From contig JAQGAU010000987.1 of assembly GCA_034698045.1 (NCBI GenBank), forward strand, positions 1 to 22,178: a stretch of DNA of 22,178 nt, in the 5' to 3' direction. The notes under the pieces are model-generated. The model saw nothing but the letters and a program-made list of their open reading frames with translations. It searched no databases and was not told the DNA's origin. The stretch is from Paramacrobiotus richtersi. Its lineage: Eukaryota > Tardigrada > Eutardigrada > Parachela > Macrobiotidae. Both the position numbers and the translations under genes were made by a program. Position 1 is the stretch's first letter; the number at the start of each line of letters is the position of its first letter. This document shows positions 1-9,146 of this stretch, in pieces.

Positions 1-677
1 GCAATTATCTGCCACATAGCAGATGCAAAAAACAACTTCTTCCCGACCCACTTTCGGCTACTAGCTGTCGTCTTAAAAGGCAGAAATGCGTTCATGGTGT
101 TATTGTTTGCTAGCCGGTAAGAGTGAGTTGAATCGATGCAGGGGCGAAATTCCGATGGGAGCTTGTCGAATCGCACATAATCTTCCGGAACAACGATCCT
201 TTTTGCCAGCCAGCAAAGGCGAGTTGGATCGATGCAACGGCGAAACTCCGATGGAATTTTTTCGAATCGCACATAATCATCCGGAACTACGATATCCAGT
301 GTTTCAACGCTCGTAATAGTGGCCCGTACCACAGCGAATTCGTAGCGCTTCCGCATTAGGAGTTCTCCAGGATACCACGTCCATGGTTGAGTTTTCGAAA
401 GTTGCATCAGAACTTCCACCATGTATAACTTCTTCATCAAGAGCCCATTAGAACCATCAGGGGACAATTCTGGTAGATCGTGATGCTCTAAAAAGGCTCG
501 CTTTGATATATGGAATACCTTATCCAGTGGTACAGTGTGGGTTGACTGCTTCCCGTACAGCATATCCACTGCTGCTGTCTTTTTTGTTACAGACACGAGT
601 AGTCCGCGATGCATCTGTCCGTCGTCTCCTTGAATATCCACAGCATCAAAGCGGTTTACCCTCAAAGGAAACAACAT
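1..677 (-). CDS. Tudor/F-box family protein, copy 1, N-terminal part (runs off left edge)
   Basis: Reading from ATG at 677 to the window edge is open for 225 codons with no stop. It starts MLFPLRVNRFDAVDIQG. Residues about 10-56 (VDIQGDDGQMHRGLLVSV to VPLDKVF) and about 84-138 (MVEVLMQ, PWTWYPGELL, FAVVRA, DIVVPDDYVRF) each look like a small beta barrel of the Tudor/Agenet type; the pair resembles the FMRP N-terminus. Over the first 64 residues, 59 are identical to copy 2 (start 16046). Unlike copy 2, the frame is unbroken across residues 64-84, and a 32-residue segment is present twice (about 129-160 and 161-192). Any F-box and WD40 part would lie left of the window. The sequence CTTTCAG lies just upstream of the ATG, so a 5' UTR intron is possible. 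The Tudor-like assignment is by eye; the coding call rests on conservation between the copies. Confidence 0.72.
   Translation of the reverse strand, partial: MLFPLRVNRFDAVDIQGDDGQMHRGLLVSVTKKTAAVDMLYGKQSTHTVPLDKVFHISKRAFLEHHDLPELSPDGSNGLLMKKLYMVEVLMQLSKTQPWTWYPGELLMRKRYEFAVVRATITSVETLDIVVPDDYVRFEKIPSEFRRCIDPTRLCWLAKRIVVPEDYVRFDKLPSEFRPCIDSTHSYRLANNNTMNAFLPFKTTASSRKWVGKKLFFASAMWQII
102..293 (-). repeat. In-frame 96-bp tandem duplication inside copy 1
   Basis: Two adjacent 96-bp units (293-198 and 197-102 on the minus strand) encode diverged 32-residue repeats, IVVPDDYVRFEKIPSEFRRC... and IVVPEDYVRFDKLPSEFRPC.... Copy 2 (about 15590-15690) has only one unit. The unit covers the last strand of the second Tudor-like barrel and the linker after it. 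Frame is kept. Confidence 0.85.
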
Positions 678-1353
678 TATTGTTCCTTGAAAACTGAAAG
701 CGCTCTTTAATTGTCTGAAAAGTGGATGATGTAAGTTGCACTCTGGATACTACTACTGAAGTTGCCCAATACCGACAGTCTACTAAAATGTAAAAATTAA
801 TGCACTTGCTCTACGCATGTATTACATAGCTACCGCACACATTAACTTGCAGTCGATCGGACAACCAAGCCGGCACGTACCTGTGATGGAACAATCTGTT
901 GCCAGCAGGAAGTACTCGTAAGAAACTGCGTGAATCAACGTGTTGATGTGCGTGATTTGTGCGTGATTTTAAGTACAAGGTGTAGCGTAGATGCGGAGTT
1001 CAGAACACTGCGAATTGCGTAACCTCGGCCGCTCTTAGGAGTTGCAATGTCCTTCACCCGGTGGACCGGCTGCGCAGAAAGCAAGAAATAAACAGTTCTA
1101 CTTTTCACAGTTTTTGCGCTGAAGGGAAAAGTGCGGCTATCACGCCACAATAATACAGAATCATAATTTACATTACTCCAAATACTGAACCATGCAGTGC
1201 AAATGCAACTTATGCATAGTAAACTGCCAAATGGTTACGTGCTCGACATAGACACTGCACATACTGTTATGTACATTATGTTATGTACAGCTATATATGT
1301 TACGTAGAAGGTTACAGTAAATGTTTATCTAATAAAGGTTCTCATCTACTACA

Positions 1354-1977
1354 GTGCCAGTGTTGTGTTACTAATTAAACAGTAAGTAAGTCCATAGTAA
1401 ACAGTAAACAGTAGCCTAATATTAAACAGTAAGTAAACAGTAACTTTTTGAAGACATTGAACAGTAAACAGTAAGAATGGCGAGAGCGACAGTAGTAAAC
1501 AGTAAAGTAAACAGTAAATTCTATCTGGGTTCCTGTCTCATACTGCTTACTAGCGACTTACTGTTTAACAAAATCGGCGTATGCATTAATAATCTGTTCG
1601 TAACAGCGCCAGACTCCTGTTTACGGGGACTGCTGCGCTCTCCCGCCCTCAAGTGGCGTTAACACGCTCTATGGCCGATACGCAGTAGCGCTCCCAGGCG
1701 CATGTCAAGTCAGATCAGTAAATTTTGATCTGTTCGAAATCTTATTTTACGGATTATTTACTGATTTTAGCAAAATAAGTATGTTTCAAAGTGACCAATC
1801 AAAACTGTTACTAAGTATTACTTAGTATTACTAAGTAAGCCGCTGGCTGCGAAAATAGTAAACAGTAAAGTAAACAGTAAGGCATACGCGGCTGAAAACA
1901 GTAAACAGTAAGTAAGGGTGTGCGGGTGAACAGTAAACAGTAAGTAAGATTTTTTTACGGATAGTAACACAACACTG
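1354..1977. mobile_element. Nested TIR element carrying the AAACAGT array
   Basis: The segment is bounded by a perfect 16-bp inverted repeat, CAGTGTTGTGTTACTA at 1358-1373 and its complement at 1962-1977. TACTAC occurs just outside on both sides (1348-1353 and 1978-1983), consistent with a target duplication, although a few extra bases lie between the left TACTAC and the repeat. It interrupts the left arm of the surrounding fold-back element. The interior is mostly tandem repeat; the reading frame at 1477-1662 is made largely of it and I do not regard it as a gene. Confidence 0.65.
1374..1955. repeat. AAACAGT / AGTAAAC interspersed short-repeat array
   Basis: More than a dozen copies of AAACAGTAA, often as AAACAGTAAACAGTAAGTAAG, occur in clusters separated by unrelated sequence (for example 1380-1475, 1495-1520, 1858-1950). 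Spacing is irregular, so this is not a simple satellite or a CRISPR array. The matching part of the right block (about 18491-18520) shows only a few TGTTAAACTGTT motifs. Confidence 0.8.
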
Positions 1978-2162
1978 TACTACACAAGCTAGCCGTAAAG
2001 CAGATGTCGAAACAAATCACTGAAAACACGACCGGTACAACACTATTCGCAATACTCCCTTCAATGCTAGAGGTACTATTATAAAGGTCTAAAAAACAGT
2101 TTTCAAAAGGTTTGCTGTACAACAGTGCGTTTTCGCTAATGGACAGAAGTACAGTTGTATTC

Positions 2163-2287
2163 ATGTATAGGGGGTATTACGTTGCACACCATACCATTTT
2201 CCTGTATCGCTCCATTCACACGGCTTGGCGATTACTGAAGTAATACAGGAAAATGGTATGGTGCGCAACGTAATACCCCCTATACAT
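2163..2287. repeat. Near-perfect 45-bp hairpin
   Basis: The arms 2163-2207 and 2243-2287 are complementary at 44 of 45 positions, with a 35-nt loop. They form the centre of the larger fold-back element and are far better preserved than its outer arms, so this part is either younger or under recent gene conversion. Confidence 0.9.
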
Positions 2288-2550
2288 CCAGGCAGCTGTT
2301 TATTCGAAAAATTAGTGAAATTACCGATCAATTATCAGAACGGAGTCATGAGCAATTCACACATGGACTGATTTAAACCTTTATAATAGTCGCAGTTAGG
2401 GAGTGTTGCGAATAGTGTTGTAAAGGTCGAGTTTTCAGTGATTTGTTTCGACATCTGCTTTATGACTGGGTTGTGCAGTAGATGAGAACCTTCTAGATAA
2501 ACATTTACTGAAACCTTCTATGTATATATCACACAGCTGTGTGATGCAAG

Positions 2551-3270
2551 TTGCATATACGGCATCCAGCAGTCTTCAGTTCTCGTGTGATGCGTCTTTT
2601 CTTGGGCAAGTCACAGTCAACCCAACGCAAAAGAACAATCTTCAATATTGTCTGTAGTACAGGAACTCATAATAAGCGCCATTATTTGCCAAAACGAGAG
2701 CTGTAGAACAAAATGCTTTACGGGTTTCTTATTGAATATGAGACAGAAATTGCTAAAATGGAAACACCAGCATGAGACTTTATCTGACAACAACAGCAAT
2801 CACATTCCCCTATCAGCAAATCAGACATACAACAACTTAGCATACCGTTCTGGCTTGCAGTTCACTTTCAGAAAGTTTACGCAAATCTCCTGCATCTTTT
2901 CGATTCAACCCAGAGCAAAAAAGGAGGTACGGTCTGCGCGGGACTGTGCACCAGCCTAGCCAAATTCCAAGTAAGAAAGTGGTTTACCATCGAGCAAGTC
3001 GCGTGGTTAGTGTAGCAGTACAGGAGCGAACCATTGCACAGTTATGTATCAAAGGTCATCCAGAGCGCTCTCCCTTAATGAAGGCAATCTTCAGGGAACG
3101 TACTACCGAACTGGATCATAACTAATGGATCTCGCATGAACACATGTTCAAACGGCCTTCTCCGCACAAAAACACAGCAGAAGACCTAGAACCCGATGAA
3201 GGTCTACCGTTTGGACTCAGTTTACCGTTATCTCCAGAGGAAAGTCTGCTGAAACTATGACCAATGGACC
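2551..3270. other. Spacer with no confident gene
   Basis: This 720-bp stretch lies between the fold-back element and the small minus-strand exon. From about 3062 it matches the right block (18840-18900; shared GGTAGTACGTTC on the minus strand). On that strand a short frame, R-(D/G)-(P/S)-L-V-x-I-x-FGSTF, is readable in both copies and could be the tail of a downstream exon, but the evidence is thin. A 103-codon frame at 2648-2959 has no counterpart and no recognisable domain. Confidence 0.4.
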
Positions 3271-3279
3271 AGTACTTAC

Positions 3280-3479
3280 CGGATCGATACAGATAATTCT
3301 TCAACGAGATTTAGCGGCTTGTTCAGTTGCCCCCTGCCATAACACGAAGCCACCTTTTTTCACCCTTGTGCTAACGTGTAAATAGGCATGCTTGTGCATC
3401 TTTCCCCCATTTCCGCTTCCGCCTTCTCTTGGGCAACGGTATTCTGGCGCATGACAACTACAGTTCCTTCCTTCATTTT
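3280..3479 (-). pseudogene. Small conserved exon, left copy, apparently broken
   Basis: This is homologous to the exon at 19054-19236. It is bordered by a CAG acceptor (TTTCCAG) and a GTAAGTACT donor, at the same places as in the right copy. It starts MKEGTVVVMRQN and ends near NKPLNLVEE. Relative to the right copy there is a 1-nt loss after the AEAE codons plus insertions, and the frame from the ATG meets TGA after about 39 codons. Either this copy is decaying or it is spliced differently. The function is unknown. Confidence 0.4.
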
Positions 3480-4249
3480 CTGGAAACCGGGCTCCAGCTC
3501 TTTACATTACTACAATCGGTTGTGTGCGTTAACTGCACCACAGTGCCGACAGGGTTGGGCAGCTCGCCGATCACTTGGAATGCGCACAGTCGTTCGTTAC
3601 GCAACTTGTTTTCAGAATGAGTGGTTTATTGTATTCCTGCGACGGGACGTAATCCGCTCAGACTGGATGATAGTATTGTCGATTTAGGCAGGTACAGTGT
3701 GTTTTACGTGTGTTTCGCCTCTATCTAGCTACATTCTATGTTCGAGATTTGCTTTGGCTTGATATCTCGTATTTTACATTTTCTGGTCTTTGCAGTACGT
3801 GGGACGAACGTACTCAACATAGTGTTCTTGTGCTACCACACCGTCTGCAGTAAATACCTAGGAAATTTTATTTCGCTTGAATACATCTTTTGATTGCTTC
3901 CACAACTCGATTACCCAGATATCGGTAGTTCTTAGATTCCTGAACTGTTAATTTGGTAAGGAAAGATCAATCACGTACTGTAATATATTCATATTTGTAA
4001 ACACATAAGTGATTAATCATAACATGTAGTCAGAAATTTTAAGACTAGAACACCCTTAAGGTGCTAGATGCATGGAATGGCATGAGATTGTTGATAATCA
4101 TGGAAATGCACCGGTTTTCCGCTCTGTAAACAGAAGCATAATTATTCGATAAATAGTGCTGCCGCATTATTACTCGACTGCAGGGAAAGCATACCGCGAA
4201 AGTGCCGGAACAATACAGACAGTTGCATATAATATCTCAAGGCGCGTAA

Positions 4250-4287
4250 TATATAAGGGAATGTTGAAGATAAAGATTCCGTCAGCC
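4250..4287 (+). promoter_or_regulatory. TATA box and initiator-like site of the left secreted-protein gene
   Basis: TATATAAGGGA at 4250-4260 is followed about 32 nt later by GTCAGCC (4281-4287), which resembles an animal initiator. The ATG follows at 4309. The same arrangement is at 20508-20545 in the right block, and about 100 bp further upstream is also conserved (TATTATTACT-GACTGCAG, AAAGCAT-CCGCGAAAGTGCC). Confidence 0.6.
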
Positions 4288-4308
4288 TGCTTTCTCTGCG
4301 TTATAGAA

Positions 4309-4653
4309 ATGGCACGGTTCTCAACCATAACTGCTTGGTTGTTCATGCTTTACACCTCTTCGCATGAATTTTTCTCGTTCGATTTTTCCGCTTATCCAGA
4401 ATGCAGAGCAGTTCCCTTCTCGATTATCGACTTACCGAAGCTTTCAGACACTTTTACGACTCGGATTGAAGGTTACGGTCGCAAAACTCTCTGCGCTAGA
4501 AAGCAAATTGCTTTCCCTGATGGGGTTATCTTTTATAATCGGACTATGCAACGCGGAGTAATCGAACTTCCTGGTCACAAGAAAAAAGACATCTACGATT
4601 TCTCCAGCGGAAATGTTCTGACTATTGCTGACCACGGGGAAGGTAAGTACTAA
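4309..4653 (+). CDS. Small secreted protein, left paralogue
   Basis: The 114-residue product starts MARFSTITAWLFMLYTSS, a short basic start plus hydrophobic core typical of a signal peptide. The mature part begins FSFDFSAYPEC and contains LPKLSDTFTTRIE, a glycosylation sequon in FYNRTMQ, and a C-terminal IYDFSSGNVLTIA. The ATG at 4309 is chosen because the right paralogue starts at the same codon; the longer frame from 4156 runs through the promoter. The pattern of LPKL-x-FT-x-RIE followed by a tyrosine/aspartate motif weakly recalls an extracellular domain of ecdysozoan LDL-receptor-like proteins; that is an impression only. The end GGTAAGTACTAA could be either a stop (GKY-TAA) or a splice donor, followed by TTTCACAG at about 4678-4685. 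Confidence 0.7.
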   Translation: MARFSTITAWLFMLYTSSHEFFSFDFSAYPECRAVPFSIIDLPKLSDTFTTRIEGYGRKTLCARKQIAFPDGVIFYNRTMQRGVIELPGHKKKDIYDFSSGNVLTIADHGEGKY

Positions 4654-5368
4654 GCTCTCTGGCGGATCGCTTACTTATTTCACAGCAAAAGGAACTAGCA
4701 CGTTTCTGATGGCATGAGGCTCTGATCCTACATAAACTAAAGTGGAGAAATTAATCTTTAAATCACGACTCTGTTCGTACCAGTGTTATTAGGCTGAGCC
4801 TGCCGGGTACTTTAACTGCAGACCGTACTTTGTGACGCCATAATTGTGGCTGACCTTAATGAAAACGTTAATGATGACCTTAATGAAAACGTCAAAAGAC
4901 TGATATTTTTAACAACGACTGATACAGGTGTCAGGCTGTTGTCGCTATGTTCAACCTTGCTCGCAGAGTGCTATGGGTTGAAATCTGCGTGAGAATTCCG
5001 GACAGTTCTTAACTTCTTATTAAATATTTTTAAAAATTATATGGATGTGCAAATGTTTCTGCGTTTTATTTACCAGGACGTTCTACAAATACATGTTACA
5101 TGGCAAAAAGTTCACAAAGACAACGTTTCTGAAAATGTCGTTTGGACAATTGCACCCGCGGCGAAATGTTCCCATCCACCACTTAAAATGCATATACAGT
5201 GATATACTGCGAGACAATTATTCTGTGAGCTCGTTTTAAGGCATCAGCATTATGCCACACCCAGCGCGTTTTTAACTAGTCCTATCAATTCAGCGTTGAA
5301 AGGTGTCACTAAGTTGGGGGAAACGGTTTCTTCATTATGATCACATTGACCTGTTGCAGTTGTACTTC
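4654..5368. other. Downstream flank of the left duplicon
   Basis: To about 5225 this stretch aligns with 20916-21475 of the right block (shared GAAAATGTC-TTTGGACAA and GTTCCCATCCACCA). Homology is lost after that, so the duplicon edge is near 5225-5240. A short direct repeat, GACCTTAATGAAAACGT, occurs twice near 4852-4895. I see no further gene. Confidence 0.5.
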
Positions 5369-5370
5369 GG

Positions 5371-5494
5371 CAGGGTCTAAAACCTGGAAGTGGAAACTTC
5401 CAGTCTGGAAGTGGCACTTTCTAAAACCTGGAAGTACTGCCTAAAACCTGGAAGTTCAACCGAAAACCTGGCATCACACTGTTCCGTGAAAATG
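5371..5494. repeat. Left TIR with subterminal AAAACCTGGAAGT repeats
   Basis: The complement of 8448-8606. AAAACCTGGAAGT or close variants occur near 5380, 5424, 5443 and 5464. Confidence 0.8.
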
Positions 5495-6097
5495 AACTGT
5501 ATCTTTTGTAAAGTTACTTAATATGAAAAAGCACGTAAGTACACAATTTTGTGCTGCACAGAACTTGATTGTAAGATGTACAAGTCACCGCGAGGCTTCG
5601 CCTCGCTATGCCTTGGTTATCCGGTTGAAGTTTTCTGAGCACAAATGATTTCGGCTTTCGTTGTTTAATGGCGTACGTGTAGAGTGTATTGGTCAAACTC
5701 TATATATTCCTTTGCAAAAGCATGGTGGACTAGCTGTTAGTCAGAGCTATTCGTATTAATGGATAGGTCATTCATCAGCATGAGTAACATATACTTGCTT
5801 CACTTGTGTTATTTTGCTGATAGTCGAAGTGCACAGGATGCAGTTGGTACTTCGTTAGATTGCTAAGTATTGCTAAAGATTCAGCTGCGTACAATTAAGT
5901 CACATGTCCAATACAATAATAATATTTTTTGTTTTCACGACAATCGAAAATAATGTGCCCACCGTAAATAGCGTTCGTGTTAGATGTTTCTAGCGGCACT
6001 TTCTTATAACCAGAAAAATGCTAACTGAAGTGGAATGTTCTATGTTTGTGCGGCAGCTTCTTTAGCTCATTTTGTGTCTACTATATGTAATGATGGG

Positions 6098-6121
6098 TGA
6101 TTAATAATAATAATAAATTAA
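6098..6121. repeat. (TAA)n microsatellite
   Basis: A short AT-rich run of ATTAATAATAATAATAAATT type, inside the 3.2-kb element. Confidence 0.7.
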
Positions 6122-6219
6122 TATTTCACGAAAATTAGTCAGTGTTAATCCATTAGGTATTTGTAAGTTATTTATCGTGGCTTATGCAAAGTGCAAAAAA
6201 TATTGTTTTAATGCTAGAC

Positions 6220-6620
6220 TCCGGTCAAATCGGAGGTTTTTGCGCAGCATTGCCACTACACGGATAGAAAACATCCATACAAATGCATACAATGTTTTGT
6301 AAACCAAAAACACTGACTTCCATTGTTCCTTTCTGTGCGCAATAAGCGGTTGTTCTATAACACGATCAAAATGCGTAGAATCATTAGAAAATTTATGCGC
6401 ATTTATTAGTATAGCGTCCAATAAATTAGACGAAACGTGCATTTTGAAAGCGGCATCTCTGCTCAAACTTTGTGACGGTTTTGCGGAACAATCGCTTATT
6501 GCGCGTACAAACATACAGCGGAATCTTTTCACATTCTATGGGTGTTTTCTATTTTCTGCATCCATTGAGTGGCAACATCTCTTGCAAACCTATCGGTTTA
6601 ACCGGATTGTCCCCATACCT
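6220..6620. repeat. Diverged palindrome inside the 3.2-kb element
   Basis: Bases 6222-6355 on the minus strand match 6485-6617 on the plus strand (shared CGCTTATTGCGC, GGTGTTTTCT/GGATGTTTTCT, GAGTGGCAAC/GTAGTGGCAAT). The spacer also contains matching ATCAAAATGCG and CATTTTGA motifs. The 116-codon minus frame at 6182-6532 spans this palindrome and is probably incidental. Confidence 0.6.
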
Positions 6621-8447
6621 TTTAATTTATAAAGTATTATTGTTTCATTACTGTACCTGAGAAAATATCCCTTAATTACCGAGAACCACGTGTGTGTCTG
6701 CGCAGCGTGGGTGGAATGACCTCGTTTGTTGTCATTCGTAATAGCTAGAACAAAGATTAAAAATATCCGGAAATTCGTTTTGCGCGTGACTTATATACCC
6801 AACCTTGAAATATTTCAAACTCAATTTAATATTTCCGAGACACATCTTCGAGCTCAAAATGGTTCAAAACGATCACCGTATATGTATGTATTTATGATGA
6901 AAGACTGAAGACCCTTAAGCAAAAGGCTGAGTTATTTGGGAAACGTGTGTAAAGCTGGCCGCTCTTCCGTAGCATGCGGACGCTGCGCACACCATACAAA
7001 CACACCATGCTAAGATTATCCTCTTCCACGGCCACAGCAAGCGCTTTCGCGCGGTAAGTTTCGGCTTTATCGTGCGTATGAAGAGTTTTTATTTACAGTA
7101 AATTAAGCCAAGTTTTTATGTGTGTTGTCGCTGGCCTATGTCAATTGCTTACGAGCAAAGTGATTTTCGGGGGACGGGTGATCCATGAAATAACATTGCG
7201 ATCTACACTGACCAATAGACCAACACTTACCCATAGACCGCAATGTCAAGTCATACATTAATAATTTTGAAATGTAAAACTTTTCACCATTTGCAGTGGA
7301 TGCAATAAAAAAGTGCTATGTGCTTCTTTCATCAGGAGAGTTTATTGATGTAGCTCCCATGTTTGTGCGAATATTTTCCGAGAAATAATTTACTTGTTAG
7401 ATGGATGCTGCAAATAATTTCCTGACCTGGCAAAGAAAACCGAAGCCTTTTCCGTCCAGCTAATGTTTGTAAACACAACATATAGCATGTCCGAGAAAAG
7501 TCCGCATGATGTAATGTTTTGTAATTGACTGACCGAACAAGCGTTACTGTTCGTTGTTCTTCAAGCAAGTGGTGAAAACTTACTTATCGAAAAAGTGAAT
7601 ACGTTGAAGGTTTGTTTTTCGTACATAGTAATATAGAGCAGTATTCCGTCTCCTTCGAGCAAGGCCACGTCGTGGCAAGCAGCTCGCCATTACATCTAGC
7701 TGCTTGCGTGATGTTTACAGTGTCCTGGCAACAAACAAATAAATTTTGCTGTTTTCCAAAGCCATAAAATGTAATTACCAGATGGACCACATTTGTTGCG
7801 ATTACCCACTCGTTAGCGGTTCGAATTTAGTGTTCCAGTTATGAAACACCATATAAATCCACTCACTTAACTGGTTTGCAGTTATTAACCGTTTATAACG
7901 TGCGAACAGATAATTCCATCTAATGAAAACAAAAAGTGTATGAATATTGTGTAATTCAGAAAAATACAATTTCTTTGTTGACGTGAATCACTCGCTTTGA
8001 GTTAATCTTTTTAAATTGTGGCATTGGTTGACGTTGATAATACCACAGTAAAAATTAAAGAATAAGAGTAACCTCATTTCAACCAAACTGTCCGATTTGA
8101 ATTTCATAACATAATAATAACGCCTAGTACATAATTATTTTACGGAAATCGAGAGGCAAGTTAGAGCGGTTCACCCGGTAACCAGGAATTTTCAGAGTTT
8201 TAGCAAACATAAAATCGAGGAGCTGAAATCTGTAAACCGAAACCCGATCTCGACATGCCCACGAGTATTCTGGATTTTTTAAGATGTTTTGCGTATTTTT
8301 TGTGCTAGCCGTTTATGCGCAAACTGTCACCCCGTTTTCGGGGATTTAGGATAAGGAGTTATAATAATATGTATGCATACGTATATACCACGGTAAACTA
8401 ACTCTACTCTGAGTATACTATGATAATGATAATGTACCGGAAAACTA

Positions 8448-8606
8448 TCATTTTCACGGAACAGTGTCATTCCAGTTTTTCTGTTGTACTTCCAGGTTTT
8501 AGGCAGTACTTCCAGGTTTTACAAAGTGCCTCTTCCAGACTGGAAGTTTGCACTTCCAGTGGAAACTTTCAGTGGAAGTTTCCACTTCCAGGTTTTAGAC
8601 CCTGCC
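8448..8606. repeat. Right TIR of the 3.2-kb element
   Basis: The complement of 5369-5494, with an extra stretch of about 38 bp built from ACTTCCA/TGGAAGT motifs. It ends TTTTAGACCCTGCC. Confidence 0.8.
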
Positions 8607-8869
8607 AATCTATACTCTGACAGAACGTAACGTCCCTGAAATAATTGTTAGACAAATGCACTGTTTTTTTGGATTCCACATACAGAAATGCTTTCCGCTG
8701 GTTACAATTTTCACAGAATGACTGCGATATTTTATGCATGGTATGGGAAGCGAATGCGTCAGCATTTCTGAACTCAGTAATGTCTGTCCAGATCATTCAC
8801 GAGAAGAAGGTTAAACGCTCAAACTTGCAACTGCATTTGTTCTGGCAATCTGGTTCGTTTCAGAAACTA

Positions 8870-9083
8870 AGGGTGGGTCTCGAATTCGAAGCGCTTCTGT
8901 GCTATCAAGCGCTTCTGTGCTATCAAGCGCTTCTGTGCTATCAAGCGAATCTTGATACAATACGGAGGCGTGGCTAAACGAAGATACGGTTCGCGAAGCC
9001 ACCTCATGAGGTGGCGCCGTATCTTTCGTTTAGCCACGCCCGCGTACCGTATCGGTATTCGTTTCGAAATCGAGACCCACCCT
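8870..9083. mobile_element. 214-bp hairpin MITE with 18-bp triplication
   Basis: The ends are inverted repeats: AGGGTGGGTCTCGA at 8870 and its complement ending at 9083. The inner arms 8967-8989 (GGCGTGGCTAAACGAAGATA...) and 9017-9040 are complementary apart from one extra base, around a perfect palindrome CCACCTCATGAGGTGG (8999-9014). An 18-bp unit GCGCTTCTGTGCTATCAA is repeated three times exactly at 8891-8944. The target duplication is not clear (flanks ACTA and AAAC). No coding capacity. Confidence 0.8.
8891..8944. repeat. Exact 3 x 18-bp tandem repeat
   Basis: GCGCTTCTGTGCTATCAA is repeated three times without change. CTTCTGTGCTATCAAGC also occurs once in the neighbouring palindrome at about 9392-9408. 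Confidence 0.92.
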
Positions 9084-9146
9084 AAACGATCAGTGACCAT
9101 GGTGCAAAAAAAGACAAATTTGTGTCGCATTATGCCGAGTATGTGA

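Larger units (their letters stand above)
1283..2550. mobile_element. Fold-back (inverted-repeat) element with a nested insertion
   Basis: Outer arms match in inverted orientation: 1294-1353 with 2474-2531 (shared GATGAGAACCTT and GATAAACATTTACTG). Inner arms also match: 1976-2061 with 2399-2478 (shared TCGAAACAAATCACTGAAAAC, written here on the left arm, as key bases only). The innermost hairpin is at 2163-2287. In the right arm the outer and inner matches are contiguous; in the left arm they are split by an insertion at about 1354-1977. No transposase is visible, so it is a non-autonomous fold-back or MITE-like element. Its outer ends are set only approximately. A perfect palindrome TCACACAGCTGTGTGA (2529-2544) sits at the right edge. 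Confidence 0.75.
5369..8606. mobile_element. 3.24-kb non-autonomous DNA transposon-like element with long TIRs
   Basis: The ends are inverted repeats: GGCAGGGTCTAAAACCTGG at 5369 and its complement ending at 8606. The match continues through about 125 bp on the left (to 5494) and 160 bp on the right (from 8448), the right arm having one extra segment of about 38 bp. Within each arm the motif AAAACCTGGAAGT recurs about four times, as in subterminal transposase-binding repeats. Ends beginning CAGGG suggest the hAT superfamily, but I find no matching 8-bp target duplication (TACTTCGG against CCAATCTA) and no recognisable transposase in the interior. The interior is AT-rich, with only short unconvincing frames and a palindrome at 6220-6620. 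Confidence 0.72.

Noticed and set aside
1374-1955. Possible CRISPR-like or telomeric repeat array
   Set aside because: Spacing is irregular, repeats are only 7-10 bp, and the array lies inside a TIR element in a eukaryotic context.
2648-2959. 103-codon plus-strand reading frame
   Set aside because: Starts with TTG, has no recognisable domain, and has no counterpart in the right block.
6182-6532. 116-codon minus-strand frame inside the 3.2-kb element, considered as a relic transposase
   Set aside because: It spans a palindrome, shows no catalytic motif, and its two palindrome arms do not conserve the frame.
7007-7056. Possible first exon: ATG at 7007 encoding MLRLSSSTATASAFA before GTAAGTTT
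   Set aside because: No convincing second exon; best acceptor (near 7290) leads to a stop within 20 codons. Also lies inside the transposon-like element.
5369-8606. Firm assignment of the 3.2-kb element to hAT
   Set aside because: Only the CAGGG-type ends point that way; no 8-bp target duplication and no transposase are visible.
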